From Fusobacterium_C necrophorum (GTDB lineage: Bacteria > Fusobacteriota > Fusobacteriia > Fusobacteriales > Fusobacteriaceae): a stretch of 64,000 bases of DNA. The stretch lies in NCBI RefSeq assembly GCF_900104395.1, contig NZ_FMXX01000006.1; one strand, given 5' to 3'. Positions 61,630 through 64,000 of this stretch are shown in pieces (position 1 is the first letter of the stretch; every line of letters starts with the position of its first letter). A model generated the notes under the pieces. It saw nothing but the letters and a program-made list of their open reading frames with translations, was not told the DNA's origin and searched no databases. The position numbers were made by a program, and so were the translations under genes.

Positions 61630-63546
61630 TTATTTGTTTATTAATTCTTCTAACTGCTCTCTTATGATAAATAACTCTTTTTTTAGTTCTTGATTCTCTC
61701 TAGCTAATCTTGCCATTTCATTTTGAATTACACTTTGAGGAATTTCAGCCGAAGTTTCTCCGCCTCTTCCCAATCTTATTGTAAATCCAAGATTTGCCAT
61801 AGCTTTTATCTTTGACTCATTCCCTAAGGCAAGCCCTGCTGTCATCATCGCACTATTATTGAAATGATGGCTTAGTCCTACTGCAACAGCCTGTTTATTT
61901 CTATAATGTCCCAAGCCTGCCATGATTTGATTAGGAGCTTTCGGATCATACTGCATAGGATTTAATGCAGAAAGTGCCGCGCTCAAGGAACCTACATGGT
62001 TCACTTCATTTTTAACATCTGAGAACTTTTCATTTACTTCATTTCTTAAATTTTCTATTCCTGTTGTTCCTGAATTTTGCATTACATGATATAGTTGTCT
62101 ACCTGTAATTGCATCTGTCGATGTAGATGAAACTTCTCCATCTGCCATATTCGTTATCTTTCTTTCATTTCCTACCGAACCTACAGAAACTTCATTAGAA
62201 GCTTTTACTTTTGAGTTATTTCCAAGCGCAACAGAATTTGATATTCCCACTCCTATATTTACATTAGAACCTAAAACAAAATTATCATCCCCTGCAATAG
62301 TATTATCATTGCCAAAGGCATAGGAACGATTCCCTGTAACTATATTTGGATCTCCAAAAGCTCCAGATTTATTTCCGCTAACTTCATTTTTGTAACCAAC
62401 CGCTGTTGAATAAGTTCCGGTCACTTTATTATTATTTCCTATACTTGTACTTTTTGGATCTGCTGCTGTGTTAGCAATAACTCCTAACTTACTTCTCCAA
62501 GCATCAACATCACTTGCCGACAAATTACCTGCATCTTTAGTAGCAAATTTAGCATCACTCTCAGCCTTTGTATAAACATTTCCCATTCCAGCTCCCAGTA
62601 CTGTACTTGAAGAAATTAGTTTCTTGACTTGCCCTACAGTAGCCGCATCTGTATCCTGAGTTCCATCCGCCACAAATACTATTCTTCTTCTTTCGTTTTC
62701 AGAACCGACAGAAACTGTATTGCTTTCCGTTACCTTAGAACTTTTACCTAAAACTACAGCACCGTTTATTCCGTCACCTATAGTAACATCATTTCCCAAT
62801 ATAAAGTTATTATTCGTCCTTGTTGCTATACTGTTTCTATTTCCTATAGTGTAAGATTCATTACCTTCATTTTTATATTTGTAGCTTATTCCTGAAGACT
62901 TTAGTCCGGCTTCTCCCACTCCAAAGGCACCCGATTTAGTTCCTGAAACTTCATAAGAATTTCCTACAACTGTACTGCTTGTCCCACTGACTCTACTTTC
63001 AATACCGAAAACAGAATTTGAAAAACCTTTTGCTTCATTTTGATATCCTACTGCTACACCTTTTTGTGATTTTACTTCATTTCCATTACCCAAAGCAATG
63101 CCGTAGTCCGCTTCTACCTCATTCTCATGACCTACAGCAACACTTTCTTTAGATTTAGCCTTATTTTGGAAACCAAAAGCTGCACTGCTTGTTCCACTGA
63201 CCTCATTTTTATTACCAAAAGCTAAGCTAAAACGACCGCCTGCTGTGTTATTGTTCCCAAAAGCTGCTGCTGTATCTCCACCCGCCTTATTGGCATTACC
63301 AAAGGCTGTTGCACTTTTCCCACTTGCCACATTTTTTAAGCCAAAAGCTACACTGGCTGCATCTCCAGTGGCCTCATTAGCATCTCCATAAGCTAAGGAA
63401 TATCCGTTTACAGCTTTGTTATGGAGACCGGCTACTATACTATCTTGGTTATTTCCTCTTTTTATTACCGGATCTTCTGCAAAAGAATTTTGTACCAATA
63501 AAATTAATAAAGATATGGTAAAAAATTTTAAATTAAAATTCCCCAT
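61630..63546 (-). CDS. Trimeric autotransporter adhesin (YadA-like)
   Basis: Surface adhesin, type Vc secretion, 638 residues. A signal peptide (MGNFNLKFF to NSFA) precedes a head of YadA-like 14-residue repeats (SxAFGxxNxAxG) such as SVAFGLKNVASG and SLAFGNKNEVSG. A neck motif, DAATVGQVKKL, occurs mid-way, a second head block follows, then a stalk. The membrane anchor (SALNPMQYDPKAPNQIMAGLG to LGFTIRLG) is C-terminal. Unusually, about 45 residues follow the anchor and form a coiled coil (ENQELKKELFIIREQLEEL). I use ATG 63546; a TTG at 63576 is a possible alternative that would lengthen the signal peptide. Confidence 0.93.
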   Translation of the reverse strand: MGNFNLKFFTISLLILLVQNSFAEDPVIKRGNNQDSIVAGLHNKAVNGYSLAYGDANEATGDAASVAFGLKNVASGKSATAFGNANKAGGDTAAAFGNNNTAGGRFSLAFGNKNEVSGTSSAAFGFQNKAKSKESVAVGHENEVEADYGIALGNGNEVKSQKGVAVGYQNEAKGFSNSVFGIESRVSGTSSTVVGNSYEVSGTKSGAFGVGEAGLKSSGISYKYKNEGNESYTIGNRNSIATRTNNNFILGNDVTIGDGINGAVVLGKSSKVTESNTVSVGSENERRRIVFVADGTQDTDAATVGQVKKLISSSTVLGAGMGNVYTKAESDAKFATKDAGNLSASDVDAWRSKLGVIANTAADPKSTSIGNNNKVTGTYSTAVGYKNEVSGNKSGAFGDPNIVTGNRSYAFGNDNTIAGDDNFVLGSNVNIGVGISNSVALGNNSKVKASNEVSVGSVGNERKITNMADGEVSSTSTDAITGRQLYHVMQNSGTTGIENLRNEVNEKFSDVKNEVNHVGSLSAALSALNPMQYDPKAPNQIMAGLGHYRNKQAVAVGLSHHFNNSAMMTAGLALGNESKIKAMANLGFTIRLGRGGETSAEIPQSVIQNEMARLARENQELKKELFIIREQLEELINK

Positions 63547-63556
63547 GTTTAAACTT

Positions 63557-63588
63557 GCACAGTAATAATACTCCAAATATCACTGTGC
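63557..63588 (-). promoter_or_regulatory. Leader hairpin between ribosome site and start codon of the adhesin
   Basis: GCACAGT (63557-63563) pairs with ACTGTGC (63582-63588), an 18-base loop between. The strong ribosome site AGGAGGT (63591-63597) lies just upstream and ATG 63546 just downstream. Folding would bring the site to about 12 nt from the ATG. Confidence 0.55.
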
Positions 63589-63619
63589 ACACCTCCTTTT
63601 TATTTTTATAACATCCGTT

Positions 63620-63648
63620 ATTATAGCTAATCTCCCTCTCCCTGTCAA
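63620..63648 (-). promoter_or_regulatory. Adhesin promoter, full consensus
   Basis: Minus strand TTGACA (63643-63648), 17-bp spacer, TATAAT (63620-63625). A perfect sigma-70 match, adjacent to the end of the IS30-like element. Confidence 0.88.
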
Positions 63649-63672
63649 GTTTTATTTTAAAGAGACTTTTAC

Positions 63673-64000
63673 CTGTAAATTGCAATAGTAAATGTCACAC
63701 TAAGAAAAATATTTTGTAAGTTCTTTAGAATATACTTCTAAGGAACTTTTCCCATTAAATAATTTTCTTGGATATGAATTCATCCACTCTTCTATTCTTA
63801 TTATTTCTTCTTCGCTTATAGAACCTATATCTACTCCCTTTTTTATATAGCGCCTAATTAATTTATTATTATTTTCATTACTTCCTCTTTCTCCTGAACT
63901 ATAACTATGCGCATAAAAGTATTCTATTCCTAACTCTTCTATTGCTTCAGCATTCATAAATTCGCTTCCATTATCACTTGTAATTGTCTTTATTAGTTCT
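63673..64000 (-). mobile_element. IS30-like insertion sequence, left end (runs off the window)
   Basis: The transposase C-terminus and an AT-rich terminal stretch (TAAATTGCAATAGTAAATG from about 63676) are present. The rest is beyond the window, so the inverted repeats cannot be compared. The exact left boundary is approximate. Confidence 0.65.
63700..64000 (-). CDS. IS30-family transposase, C-terminal fragment
   Basis: The last 99 codons of an IS30 transposase, open at the window edge. The reading frame continues upstream of the internal Met into TITSDNGSEF, which carries the second catalytic Asp. The family motif YSSGERGSNEN follows, with the catalytic Glu of the DDE triad in ERGSNEN and the usual end RKLFNGKSSLEVY. 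W is the usual residue in YSSWERG; here it is G. The fragment appears intact as far as it goes. Confidence 0.9.
   Translation of the reverse strand, partial: ELIKTITSDNGSEFMNAEAIEELGIEYFYAHSYSSGERGSNENNNKLIRRYIKKGVDIGSISEEEIIRIEEWMNSYPRKLFNGKSSLEVYSKELTKYFS

Overview
The window is low-GC, gene-dense DNA that almost certainly comes from Fusobacterium necrophorum. The strongest evidence is a complete leukotoxin operon, lktB-lktA-lktC (22112 to 10288, minus strand). It encodes a cysteine-free toxin of about 3240 residues and its two-partner-secretion transporter. A FadL-type porin, a trimeric autotransporter adhesin and a lactate-use cluster also fit a Gram-negative, lactate-fermenting fusobacterium. 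No tRNA, rRNA or CRISPR array was seen.

Layout, left to right. (1) 1-7877: the 5' end of an aminopeptidase P gene, glmS, and the aspartate/threonine genes as two divergent groups, thrC-thrB (minus) and hom-lysC-asd (plus), sharing a promoter region. (2) 7923-9928: a FadL-like porin followed by a TetR-type regulator. (3) 10128-22520: the leukotoxin operon with its terminator and an upstream region carrying an imperfect 135-bp duplication. (4) 22586-27342: a peptide/nickel-type ABC importer operon with a hairpin between the binding-protein and permease genes. (5) 27586-35770: an eight-gene operon with an FtsK-like-topology membrane protein, mreB, a secreted protein, scpB, an RluB-type pseudouridine synthase and gatCAB. 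(6) 35799-46236: an RseC-like gene (plus), then a long minus-strand run: pncB, psd, a NusG-domain-II protein, an AI-2E-type permease, an RlmL-like methyltransferase, a coiled-coil protein, and a histidine-degradation cluster (permease, ftcD, hutI, fchA). (7) 46426-51822: dtd and a second peptide/nickel ABC importer. (8) 51824-59858: an NhaC antiporter, then a lactate cluster of lactate permease, FAD-linked lactate dehydrogenase, acyl-CoA dehydrogenase, EtfB and EtfA. (9) 60060-64000: mobile and surface DNA, namely an IS1182-like element with a frameshifted transposase, the adhesin, and the end of an IS30-like element.

How the parts fit. The lactate genes look like one module: uptake, oxidation to pyruvate, and transfer of the electrons through EtfAB to an acyl-CoA dehydrogenase that could act as acryloyl-CoA reductase. 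This suits the known lactate-to-propionate fermentation of F. necrophorum. Copies of an LldR-type operator (TGGT-N3-ACCA and a variant) lie just downstream of both predicted lactate promoters. The hut genes and the two ABC importers fit a peptide- and amino-acid-fermenting life. The leukotoxin system and the adhesin are the host-interaction part.

Most notable for follow-up: the duplicated leukotoxin promoter region, the roughly 53-residue repeat in LktA, the unexplained third gene lktC, the lactate operators with a three-hairpin intergenic segment, the GAAA-capped hairpin inside the first ABC operon, and the unusual leader and C-terminal coiled coil of the adhesin. Several genes appear to start at TTG. 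All functional calls rest on reading motifs and context; no database search was run.
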